13,751 bases of DNA from Ktedonobacter sp. 13_1_20CM_4_53_11 (GTDB lineage: Bacteria > Chloroflexota > Ktedonobacteria > Ktedonobacterales > Ktedonobacteraceae): contig MNIY01000132.1 of the NCBI GenBank assembly GCA_001919995.1, positions 1 through 13,751 of the forward strand, given 5' to 3'. The position numbers and the translations under genes are program-made. The notes under the pieces are model-generated. The model ran no database searches. It saw only the letters and a list, made by a program, of their open reading frames with translations, and had not been told where the DNA came from. Positions 8,698-13,751 of this stretch are shown one piece after another. Position 1 is the first letter of the stretch. Each line of letters starts with the position of its first letter.

Positions 8698-9153
8698 CTA
8701 CGCATCCTGTCTCTGATTCCAATTTGCCTGGACTTTGGTAAACAATTCGACGAGGATCAATCGTTCCACTGGTGTGAGTGCAGCGAGCAGATCCTGTGCA
8801 AGGTCCCCGAGTTGTCCGGTAAAGACGTCAAGAAGTCGCCTCCCTCGCTCGGTAGGAGTGACAAGAAAGCTCCGTCGATCTTCACGATTAAGGGTACGAG
8901 TCGCATATCCATGCTCTTCCAAGCTATCAAGAATACGTGTCAGTTTACTGGGATCTATTCCAGCCATCCCCTCGGCGATTTGCTTCACCATCATAGGCCC
9001 GCGCCGGGTAAGGAGAGAGATCACGCTTACCTCGTCAGGAGAGCACAAGGTCTCCTGCTCAAACAGCTTCGATCTTTGGCTTAACGTGTCACTCAGGAAA
9101 AGCATAAAGTCAAGGACAGCACGCGTCTGCGATGACTCAAGATCGTTATCCAT
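8698..9153 (-). CDS. MarR-family transcriptional regulator
   Basis: This 151-residue winged helix-turn-helix protein has the MarR layout: N-terminal dimerisation helix (about 5-30), helices at 39-50 and 55-62, recognition helix around DPSKLTRILDSLEEHG (67-82), the wing with the conserved DRR (92-94), and C-terminal dimer helices. MarR dimers usually repress their own gene and a neighbouring efflux or detoxification operon until a phenolic or similar ligand binds. The neighbours here (SDR plus two ABC exporters on the same strand) fit that role. AAGGAG (9159-9164) precedes the ATG by 5 nt. A strong promoter with an overlapping palindrome lies at 9228-9268. A gap of 287 nt separates it from the SDR gene, which has its own promoter. 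A decayed paralogue is at 11245-11595. Confidence 0.93.
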   Translation of the reverse strand: MDNDLESSQTRAVLDFMLFLSDTLSQRSKLFEQETLCSPDEVSVISLLTRRGPMMVKQIAEGMAGIDPSKLTRILDSLEEHGYATRTLNREDRRSFLVTPTERGRRLLDVFTGQLGDLAQDLLAALTPVERLILVELFTKVQANWNQRQDA

Positions 9154-9227
9154 AAAGACTCCTTCTCTACCAGTTCATCTGCTCCCTCGTGGGATGATCT
9201 CGCGAAACACTGGTCGCACACTATTTT

Positions 9228-9268
9228 CAATAATATATTATTGTAATATGATAATTTAAATCTGTCAA
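9228..9268 (-). promoter_or_regulatory. marR promoter with overlapping 16-bp palindromic operator
   Basis: On the minus strand TTGACA (9268-9263), a 17-nt spacer and TACAAT (9245-9240) give a near-consensus promoter. The perfect palindrome CAATAATATATTATTG (9228-9243) overlaps the -10 and the likely start of transcription. This arrangement is typical of autorepressed marR genes. The same promoter layout is seen in the second module at 11678-11706. Confidence 0.75.
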
Positions 9269-9369
9269 GAGCACTTTACCTGAACTGGTATTCTGATATA
9301 AGGGTCAGGGACTAATGCCATAGCGCTGGAGGATATCCTGTCGACTAGCAAGCTCAGCAAGCGAAATCG

Positions 9370-9587
9370 CCTAAGGGGGTCACAATAGCAAATTGGGAGA
9401 AACATACGCTAAGCTGCAAATCGTCTTCGGAGGCGCGATCCGGTTGAGGGAATGAAAGCGTCGGGACTCATGAGTCCATCTCTGAAAGGCCCCTTCTCTC
9501 TCTTTTTACAGCAAAAGCGCTCATTATGAAGATGGTAAAGGTCCTTACCGTATGTTTGTCCCGTATTGATACAGTGACCCCCTAAGG
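9370..9587. mobile_element. MITE-like element with about 40-bp imperfect terminal inverted repeats
   Basis: Bases 9370-9413 and the reverse complement of 9544-9587 match at about 35 of 44 positions. Identical blocks include GGGGGTCAC and AAACATACG. If the ends are GGGGGTCAC and GTGACCCCC, the element is 9375-9582 (208 bp) and both flanks carry TAA, which would be a 3-bp (or TA) target duplication. It has no plausible ORF. A perfect palindrome GGACTCATGAGTCC (9464-9477) lies inside. No autonomous relative with these ends is in the window, so the family is unknown. The rest of the 9269-9641 gap has no gene on either strand that I can support. Confidence 0.65.
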
Positions 9588-9646
9588 GTCATACGAGCAG
9601 GAGTCCAACTCCTGCTCGTGACAACCAAACCAATGAGGTTGTCACG
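9575..9646 (-). terminator. Tandem hairpins at the 3' end of the dioxygenase operon
   Basis: Three inverted repeats lie in a row: CGTGACAACC (9617-9626) with GGTTGTCACG (9637-9646), which includes the stop codon of the membrane protein gene; ACGAGCAGGAGT (9593-9604) with ACTCCTGCTCGT (9608-9619), a perfect 12-bp stem with a 3-nt loop; and TGACCC (9575-9580) with GGGTCA (9586-9591). No U-run follows, so this is not a textbook intrinsic terminator. It could be a transcript-end stabiliser or a bidirectional stop. Confidence 0.45.
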
Positions 9647-10148
9647 ATGAAATGCTCGACGAAGGATTGTCAGATATGTCCGACTGAACGGTCCTGGCCA
9701 CTTGTCGTCCCGCAGGAGCGGCTTCAACCTTCGCCGCCTGCCGCAGCCGCTGCAACACCAGTAGGCTCAACAGCAATGGAAGGCTCACGCCAAGGATCAC
9801 GACTCCGGCAACGCTGAAGGCCTGCACTCCTGAGGTGTCCATCTGATCGAAGGCGCCGATGTTGTAGATGATGATCGGTGGAGTCAGCGCCGACGCGATA
9901 AACATCGCCAGTACCACCGTTCGTAACACCACCGGGTCACCCTCAGCTGCGGCCACTACCGCCGTGATGCCCAAGCCAGCCGCCAACGCGCCCAGCAGGC
10001 CGAGGGAAAGGCGCGTCAACGTACGGTACACATCGAGTCCAAACAGGAGATGAGGGGCGAAGAAACAGATGCCACTCAACACAAGCGCGGCGCAGCCAAT
10101 CGTTGCGCTAATGATTCGAATCCAGCGCGGGGAACGTATCGTTGTCAT
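9642..10148 (-). CDS. Hypothetical four-TM integral membrane protein
   Basis: I do not recognise a family. The 168-residue protein has four hydrophobic segments (about 10-31, 46-68, 73-95, 108-134) and a hydrophilic C-terminal tail of about 35 residues ending in a Ser-rich stretch. Basic residues before the first TM (RSPRWIR) and after the fourth (QRLRQAAK) suggest both ends are cytoplasmic. Its ATG overlaps the stop of the dioxygenase gene (ATGA at 10145-10148), so the two are translationally coupled and probably functionally linked. Its stop codon lies inside a hairpin. Confidence 0.8.
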   Translation of the reverse strand: MTTIRSPRWIRIISATIGCAALVLSGICFFAPHLLFGLDVYRTLTRLSLGLLGALAAGLGITAVVAAAEGDPVVLRTVVLAMFIASALTPPIIIYNIGAFDQMDTSGVQAFSVAGVVILGVSLPLLLSLLVLQRLRQAAKVEAAPAGRQVARTVQSDISDNPSSSISS

Positions 10149-10861
10149 ACTGCCTCCATCACAAAGTTGTACACCGTCTCCGCCGACCCATCGGGCAATG
10201 TGCGTATTTTCGCTAGCAAAGCATGATCGAAGTCGAACGCACGCGCGTTGCCCTGAGGGTCATTGTCAAAAAATATTTGTGACGTTAGCAGACGCGTGTT
10301 CGGCCCTTGTGTCTTGACGTGAATATGGGCAGCACGCCACAGACCTGCGAAGACGTAGGGCACCGGCAACAGTGTTAGAAGTTCATATGAGCCATCGGCT
10401 TGGGTGAATTGGTGACCACGGTAGTTATAGCCGATGTTGTCATACACGCCGTGCTCGTTCACCTGCCAAAAATCGAGCACTGCACCCGCGATCGGCCTGC
10501 AGTGTGTGTCAAGAACGCGGCCACGTACCACAAGCTCACGTCCTGTGTGGCCGGGCAGCCGGAAGTTGGTCTTGAGCGGCGAATTGGGAGTGTAGAATGG
10601 CCCCTCTTCAAAGGCATGAGTTGGCTCTTCATGGTCATCGGGACAGGCTGGTGTCGGCACTAACCGGATCCCCTGCGCCGCAACCTTGTCGGGAAATTCA
10701 AAAACGAGGGGTTGCGGAAACGCTATCTTAGAGAAAAATCCCCCGACGACCCCCCATGCGGTCAGCCCGATCACACCAAGGGTGGCGGTGAGGGCATCCC
10801 GGCGCGTTAGCTTGCTAGGTGATTGCTTGGGCGCTTCAAACGGTTCCTTTCGATTCTTCAT
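10145..10861 (-). CDS. Exported intradiol ring-cleavage dioxygenase family protein
   Basis: This 238-residue protein belongs to the catechol 1,2-/protocatechuate 3,4-dioxygenase superfamily (non-haem Fe(III), opens aromatic diols between the hydroxyls). The four iron ligands can be placed: Tyr140 (GVYDN), Tyr169 (LPVPY), His179 and His181 (RAAHIH), with Arg176 as the conserved active-site Arg. The EEGPFYTP motif (85-92) before the beta-sandwich is usual for the group. The N-terminus has LTRRDALTA followed by a hydrophobic stretch (about 25-43), which fits a Tat signal or membrane anchor, so the enzyme probably works outside the cytoplasm. The substrate is not known. AAGGAGG (10870-10876) precedes the ATG. 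It follows a decayed SDR gene by 22 nt and overlaps the next gene by 4 nt. Confidence 0.88.
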   Translation of the reverse strand: MKNRKEPFEAPKQSPSKLTRRDALTATLGVIGLTAWGVVGGFFSKIAFPQPLVFEFPDKVAAQGIRLVPTPACPDDHEEPTHAFEEGPFYTPNSPLKTNFRLPGHTGRELVVRGRVLDTHCRPIAGAVLDFWQVNEHGVYDNIGYNYRGHQFTQADGSYELLTLLPVPYVFAGLWRAAHIHVKTQGPNTRLLTSQIFFDNDPQGNARAFDFDHALLAKIRTLPDGSAETVYNFVMEAV

Positions 10862-10883
10862 GCTGTGTACCTCCTTGAATGCT

Positions 10884-11164
10884 TTATGCCGGACGCATGG
10901 CGACGTCCAGTGGAATGCTCGCCGCCAGGTTGATCAACGCCGCACTTTTGGTCCACACGCGCTCTTGCAGCACTTGATCATATCAAATTGACATGGATAC
11001 CTTTGACTTGCTGTTGGCAAAGTACGTCCCGATTACGCCGTCTACCTCAGGCGAGCTTGCGAGATAGACGACGGGCCGCGCGGCCTGCTGGGAAGTCAAA
11101 TCGTGATGGCTCTCCCGATTCCAGAGATTGCACCTGTAACGAGCGCGATCTTGTCATGGAGCAT
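10884..11164 (-). pseudogene. Decayed short-chain dehydrogenase gene (internal deletion)
   Basis: A good RBS (AAGGAGG, 11170-11176) and ATG at 11164 lead into MLHDKIALVTGAISGIGRA, an SDR N-terminus with TGxxxGIG, which stops at TGA after about 22 codons. In another frame the sequence resumes with TSQQAARPVVYLASSPEVDG, matching TPEQGAQTALYLATSPEVEG (residues 224-243) of the intact SDR at 7544-8410. After a further in-frame TGA it ends with YDQVLQERVWTKSAALI, matching YDEALQERVWTMSADLV. About 200 codons of the middle, including the catalytic Ser-Tyr-Lys, are deleted. The remnant cannot be an enzyme. It sits in the same position relative to the MarR copy as the SDR of the first module. Confidence 0.88.
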
Positions 11165-11237
11165 AATTACCTCCTTCATTGCTGTACTAAGCCCAGAGTT
11201 GCGCTTCACTCTACCACTTCTTTTTCATTCAAAATAT

Positions 11238-11252
11238 AATTATGTCATAATT
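11238..11252. promoter_or_regulatory. Palindrome upstream of the decayed SDR gene, possible operator
   Basis: AATTATG and CATAATT (11238-11244 and 11246-11252) form a perfect dyad around one base, in an AT-rich gap between the two pseudogenes. It could be an operator controlling the SDR-dioxygenase transcript. I could not fix a convincing -35/-10 pair next to it. Confidence 0.35.
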
Positions 11253-11595
11253 GAAATAATACTAACTTGAAAGAATACACGAGCAAAAAAGAGACCACTC
11301 CTGTAGTCAGTACGCGTCGGCCAATTGCAAGGATCAGTGTTCGTGTTGCATAACCGTTCTTTTCCAGACTGTCAAACAGGTATGCAAGTTCACTCGTGTC
11401 CATACACGGCAACACCGCAATTTCCTTCACCATCTAGGGTGTAGAGCAGACCAAAACACCAAGCACCGTCATTTCGTTAGGTGAACAAAACCGGTTCTGC
11501 CCAAAACGCTTCCAGCTATTGCTTAGCATATCATAGAGAAAGATCATGAACCCCAGCACTGCACGTCACTGTGCAAGATCAAAATAGCGAACCAC
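11245..11595 (-). pseudogene. Decayed MarR-family regulator gene
   Basis: Read on the minus strand from the GTG at 11595, the frame gives RAVLGFMIFLYDMLS, FCSPNEMTVLGVL, MVKEIA and DSLEKNGYATRTL. These match RAVLDFMLFLSDTLS, LCSPDEVSVISLL, MVKQIA and DSLEEHGYATRTL of the intact MarR at 8698-9153 in the same order. TGA at 11566-11568 and TAG at 11434-11436 interrupt the frame. After the recognition helix the wing and C-terminal dimer helices are replaced by unrelated sequence ending at 11245. The original ATG appears to be lost as well. It is a paralogue of the first marR that no longer encodes a working repressor. Confidence 0.88.
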
Positions 11596-11677
11596 TACGG
11601 TATCCTTTACTACATCTAAAACGATACCGACATCAATCTCAATGATTTTTATGGCAATATACTTTTATTTAGTAATT

Positions 11678-11706
11678 ATATTAACATGATATTTCAAACT
11701 TGTCAA
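11678..11706 (-). promoter_or_regulatory. Surviving promoter of the decayed marR copy
   Basis: On the minus strand TTGACA (11706-11701), a 17-nt spacer and TAATAT (11683-11678) form a near-consensus promoter. The block CTCTTGACA and the AT-rich spacer containing ATCAT align with the promoter of the intact marR (9240-9268), showing common descent. The perfect palindrome seen in the first copy is not clearly kept here. Confidence 0.6.
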
Positions 11707-11941
11707 GAGTATTATGCTACATCCACGCAGAAATCAGTCAAGTGACTTGTCTGGCTCCGTGGGGAAATCACTCCTTTGAGAGCCGAAGTCGCAGGTGAAC
11801 CGGAGGCAATTTCATCGCCTTCGATTTATGAGTGGATGTCAGTATTATGTCGTTGAGCCTGGGGGATATCCTTATGGGAAAGCAATCATGCATCCATTTT
11901 CCTATGCCGTTTCACCGGAGAAGTCACTAACTGGCCCATCG
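11707..11941. other. Intergenic stretch with no supported gene
   Basis: Between the decayed marR promoter and the IS630 element there are about 235 bases in which I see no convincing gene, RNA or repeat. A plus-strand ORF starting at 11795 has no RBS and no recognisable protein. Confidence 0.5.
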
Positions 11942-11954
11942 CTAAATGCTTCCA
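11942..11954 (+). repeat. Left inverted repeat core of the IS630 element
   Basis: CTAAATGCTTCCA is an exact reverse complement of 13238-13250. The outer boundary is not fixed. Confidence 0.7.
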
Positions 11955-12023
11955 GGCAAGACTTGCGGGGAAATGAGACAATGGGAGAAAGTGTGTGGAA
12001 GAGTGAAGAAAAGGAAGGAATGC

Positions 12024-12533
12024 ATGACAGCCCCAATCACCTTACCCCCGTTAGATCCAGCAACCCTTGGCGAGCTGCGTCAGCGGTATGAAGACACACC
12101 CAATGTGGAGAGCCGAACACGCTATCAGATGCTCCTGCTGGCCCAGCAAGAATACAAAGTGCCTCAGATTGCTCACATGGTGCTGCGGAGTGAAGACACC
12201 GTAGCCCGTGTGCTCAACCGTTTCTTAGCCGCAGGATTGGACGCGGTACCCCGGCGCAGCCCGCCAGGCCGGGAGCGACGGGTCACGGCTGCCTGGGAAG
12301 CCGAATTGCTGCGCGTCATTGAGATGGATCCGCATGAGGTCGGACAGGAAACAGCCAACTGGACCACCGAGTTGCTCGCCGAGTACTTAGGCCAGCATAC
12401 AGGCATACAGGTCACCGAGGAGACGGTGCGCGTGTACTTGCATGCGCATGGCTACGAATGCCTCCGCCCCACGTGGACCTTACGACGCAAAGCGGGAGAG
12501 CAAGCCGATGACGTGGGAAAAGAGTGCGGGTAG
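12024..12533 (+). CDS. IS630 transposase, N-terminal DNA-binding ORF (zero frame)
   Basis: The 169-residue zero-frame product carries the N-terminal helix-turn-helix region of IS630 transposases: RTRYQMLLLAQQEYKVPQIA and SEDTVARVLNRFLAAGLDAV, then the linker with PPGRERRVT and a second helical domain ending in TEETVRVYLHAHGY. The start at 12024 is chosen because AAGGAAGGA lies about 5 nt before MTAPITLPP; an upstream in-frame ATG at 11946 sits inside the terminal repeat. The frame ends at TAG 12531-12533. The catalytic part lies in the -1 frame and would be joined by frameshifting at 12515-12521, giving about 402 residues in all. Confidence 0.85.
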   Translation: MTAPITLPPLDPATLGELRQRYEDTPNVESRTRYQMLLLAQQEYKVPQIAHMVLRSEDTVARVLNRFLAAGLDAVPRRSPPGRERRVTAAWEAELLRVIEMDPHEVGQETANWTTELLAEYLGQHTGIQVTEETVRVYLHAHGYECLRPTWTLRRKAGEQADDVGKECG

Positions 12534-12570
12534 AGGTGTTGATGGCAGGGGCCACAGCTCCTGAACCTCT
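12515..12570 (+). promoter_or_regulatory. Putative programmed -1 frameshift site of the IS630 transposase
   Basis: The heptamer G GGA AAA (12515-12521) is in the X XXY YYZ phase relative to the upstream frame. Slipping back one base gives AGA GTG CGG, which enters the catalytic frame. After a 10-nt spacer a stem-loop can form: outer stem AGAGGT (12532-12537) with ACCTCT (12565-12570), inner stem CAGGGGC (12546-12552) with GCTCCTG (12557-12563; one G-U pair) and loop CACA. Confidence 0.7.
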
Positions 12571-13231
12571 CCCCGTGAAGGACCTGGTCGAAGCTGATCT
12601 GTGGAGTCTGCTTCCCGCTAATCTGCCCAAGCTGCTGGCGCTCCTCCCGCGAGCCGATCTCTACTTGCAAGATGAGGTGCAGTTTGCCTTTCACCCCACG
12701 CTCACGCGGGTCTGGAGCCTCAAGGGTCGGCGCGGCCAACGTTTCATCGAAGCTCCGGGCGACAACCGCAAGGTCTACGGTTTTGGGCTGGTGGACTGGC
12801 GAGATGGCTGGTTTGATGGCAGGATTGCCACAGGACGAACCGCTGATGTTTTTTGCGACCAGGTGCGGGCGGCGGTGGCTCGTTCGAAGGCGCGGGGACG
12901 TGTGGCGATGATCATTGCCGACAATCTCAAGACCCACACGGCTCAAGGGTCCCTGCTCGTGCGCAGCATGCTGAGCGAACTCTCCGATCAGCTGTCTCTG
13001 GTCTACACGCCTGCCTATGACCCGGATGCTAATCGCATTGAGTGGCTCTGGCGCATCTCCCGCCGCATCGTCACCCATAATCATCATCGCAGAGACTTTG
13101 AAGCGCTGCTCGCTGACGCCCGAACGCACTTTGAGACGCTCTCTCAGTCTCCTGATGATCTGCTTCGTCATATCGGCAGTCCGTTTGCACCTGACAAGCA
13201 TCCTACCCAGTCACAGGCACTTGCCGCATGA
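12524..13231 (+). CDS. IS630 transposase, C-terminal catalytic ORF (-1 frame)
   Basis: This frame encodes the DDE superfamily-endonuclease domain of the transposase. The triad is visible as D50 in YLQDEVQ, D133 in IIADNLKTH and E173 in ANRIEWLWR (numbered from the GTG at 12524). There are no internal stops, and it ends just before the right inverted repeat. No RBS precedes its start, so it is most likely made only as a fusion with the upstream ORF by -1 frameshifting; the frame is open from 12521, where the shifted codon begins. Both halves look complete, so this copy may still be active. Confidence 0.87.
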   Translation: MRVEVLMAGATAPEPLPVKDLVEADLWSLLPANLPKLLALLPRADLYLQDEVQFAFHPTLTRVWSLKGRRGQRFIEAPGDNRKVYGFGLVDWRDGWFDGRIATGRTADVFCDQVRAAVARSKARGRVAMIIADNLKTHTAQGSLLVRSMLSELSDQLSLVYTPAYDPDANRIEWLWRISRRIVTHNHHRRDFEALLADARTHFETLSQSPDDLLRHIGSPFAPDKHPTQSQALAA

Positions 13232-13237
13232 TCAACT

Positions 13238-13250
13238 TGGAAGCATTTAG
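13238..13250 (-). repeat. Right inverted repeat core of the IS630 element
   Basis: TGGAAGCATTTAG is the exact reverse complement of 11942-11954 and lies 6 bases after the transposase stop codon. Confidence 0.7.
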
Positions 13251-13308
13251 GTAAGGTTACGTAGTGGTGGGCCAAGCAAGAGTGAGCCACTAGAACGTTC
13301 AATCTAAC

Positions 13309-13751
13309 ATGAGTTATTCTTTCCGATTCCCGTTTTCGATATTCATGTATCAGGCTCCGCTGAAGCCAAGCGGCCAGCCTCGCTGGTACGAAGTCTTACG
13401 CGCCGATGATCGCAACTGGGCTGAGTATGTCGCCGGCCTCTTGCATAACGCTGGCACACCGGCCAGCCCTGAAACGAAGCCAGTGCTGAAAGTGGTGAAG
13501 TATGGCAACACGCTCTTGGCCCTGCCCGATGAGGCGAGGGTGGTGGTAAAAAGCGTGAATGTTGAGCACTTTTCAGCGCGAAGGTTGAGCAGCACAGCTA
13601 TTGACCATCTGAAAAGGCGCTCCAGAGGCGGATGGTCGCATATCGTTTTTATCAATTCGGGTGTGCAGTCGTACCGCTTTTACTCGTTGTGTCCAACCCC
13701 ACCAACATCGAAACATGGGTCGAAGGTTCGGACAGCTCATGCAAATGCGCG
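13309..13751 (+). CDS. Open-ended reading frame of unknown function (partial, 3' end outside window)
   Basis: From the ATG at 13309 (or 13345) the frame stays open for about 147 codons to the window edge. The product begins MSYSFRFPFSIFMYQAPL, and the stretch from MYQAPLKPSGQPRWYEVL to about VKSVNVEHF has ordinary coding character (GC-rich third positions, mixed hydrophilic and hydrophobic segments, no TM). I recognise no family. There is no clear RBS before either ATG, and an in-frame TAG at 13291-13293 limits the start. The later part, rich in Arg, Ser and Pro, looks less convincing, so a frameshift or a remnant cut by the nearby IS630 insertion is possible. Confidence 0.4.
   Translation, partial: MSYSFRFPFSIFMYQAPLKPSGQPRWYEVLRADDRNWAEYVAGLLHNAGTPASPETKPVLKVVKYGNTLLALPDEARVVVKSVNVEHFSARRLSSTAIDHLKRRSRGGWSHIVFINSGVQSYRFYSLCPTPPTSKHGSKVRTAHANA

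Larger units (their letters stand above)
11942..13250 (+). mobile_element. IS630-family insertion sequence
   Basis: A two-frame IS630-type transposase is bracketed by a 13-bp perfect inverted repeat: CTAAATGCTTCCA at 11942-11954 and its reverse complement at 13238-13250. The true ends are probably somewhat further out. TGGCCCA also occurs outside the repeat on both sides in the same relative orientation, but at different distances. The TA target duplication typical of the family cannot be placed with confidence. Confidence 0.75.

Noticed and set aside
8447..8722. A 91-codon minus-strand ORF with a short hydrophobic run (FLFIFIFILI)
   Set aside because: The hydrophobic stretch is only the translation of the A/T-rich promoter region, the ORF starts inside the marR 3' end, and it has no RBS.
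11795..12091. A 98-codon plus-strand ORF before the IS630 transposase
   Set aside because: It runs across the IS end into the transposase gene in another frame, has no RBS and resembles no protein.
12452..13201. A 249-codon minus-strand ORF
   Set aside because: It is fully antisense to the catalytic half of the IS630 transposase, whose DDE residues are clear, and it has no RBS or recognisable domain.
1..13751. CRISPR array, tRNA or rRNA genes
   Set aside because: I saw no regularly spaced repeats, no tRNA-like cloverleaf with a CCA end and no rRNA-like sequence on reading both strands by eye. A covariance-model scan would be needed to exclude small RNAs.

Overview
The window (about 55% G+C in its genes, with AT-rich control regions) looks like bacterial chromosomal DNA from an accessory, transposon-rich region. 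The set of genes (ISL3 and IS630 elements, a DrrAB-type exporter, a large FtsX-type exporter, a MarR regulator, short-chain dehydrogenases) fits a soil Chloroflexota such as the Ktedonobacteria. That placement is an inference from gene style and G+C, not from a marker gene.

Layout. (1) 1-1935: an ISL3-family insertion sequence whose left tip lies just outside the window. Its transposase is broken by an in-frame TGA that cuts off the catalytic Glu. (2) 2045-9268: a MarR-controlled module on the minus strand, transcribed right to left: marR, a short-chain dehydrogenase (SDR), a DrrA-like ATPase, a DrrB-like ABC-2 permease, a MacB/LolD-like ATPase and a 918-residue FtsX-type permease. The marR promoter (TTGACA, 17 nt, TACAAT) overlaps a perfect 16-bp palindrome. 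The SDR/ABC operon has its own promoter (TTGATA, 17 nt, TATACA) overlapping a perfect 10+10 bp inverted repeat. Together these read as an autoregulated, inducible efflux/detoxification operon. (3) 9370-9587: a small MITE-like element with long imperfect terminal inverted repeats, followed by tandem hairpins. (4) 9642-11706: a second minus-strand MarR module related to the first. Its marR copy (two in-frame stops, lost C-terminus) and SDR copy (about 200 codons deleted, frameshift, stop) are decayed. Its two downstream genes, an exported intradiol-type dioxygenase and a 4-TM membrane protein, remain intact and are coupled by an ATGA overlap. The marR-type promoter of this copy is still recognisable. 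(5) About 11942-13250: an IS630-family element whose transposase is split into two frames, with a canonical GGGAAAA -1 slippery site and a downstream stem-loop. (6) 13309 to the right edge: an open-ended reading frame of unknown function.

The main biological story is a pair of paralogous MarR-SDR control cassettes with different cargo. One drives two ABC exporters. The other, whose control part is dead, drives a secreted ring-cleavage dioxygenase. The pair is surrounded and separated by mobile elements.
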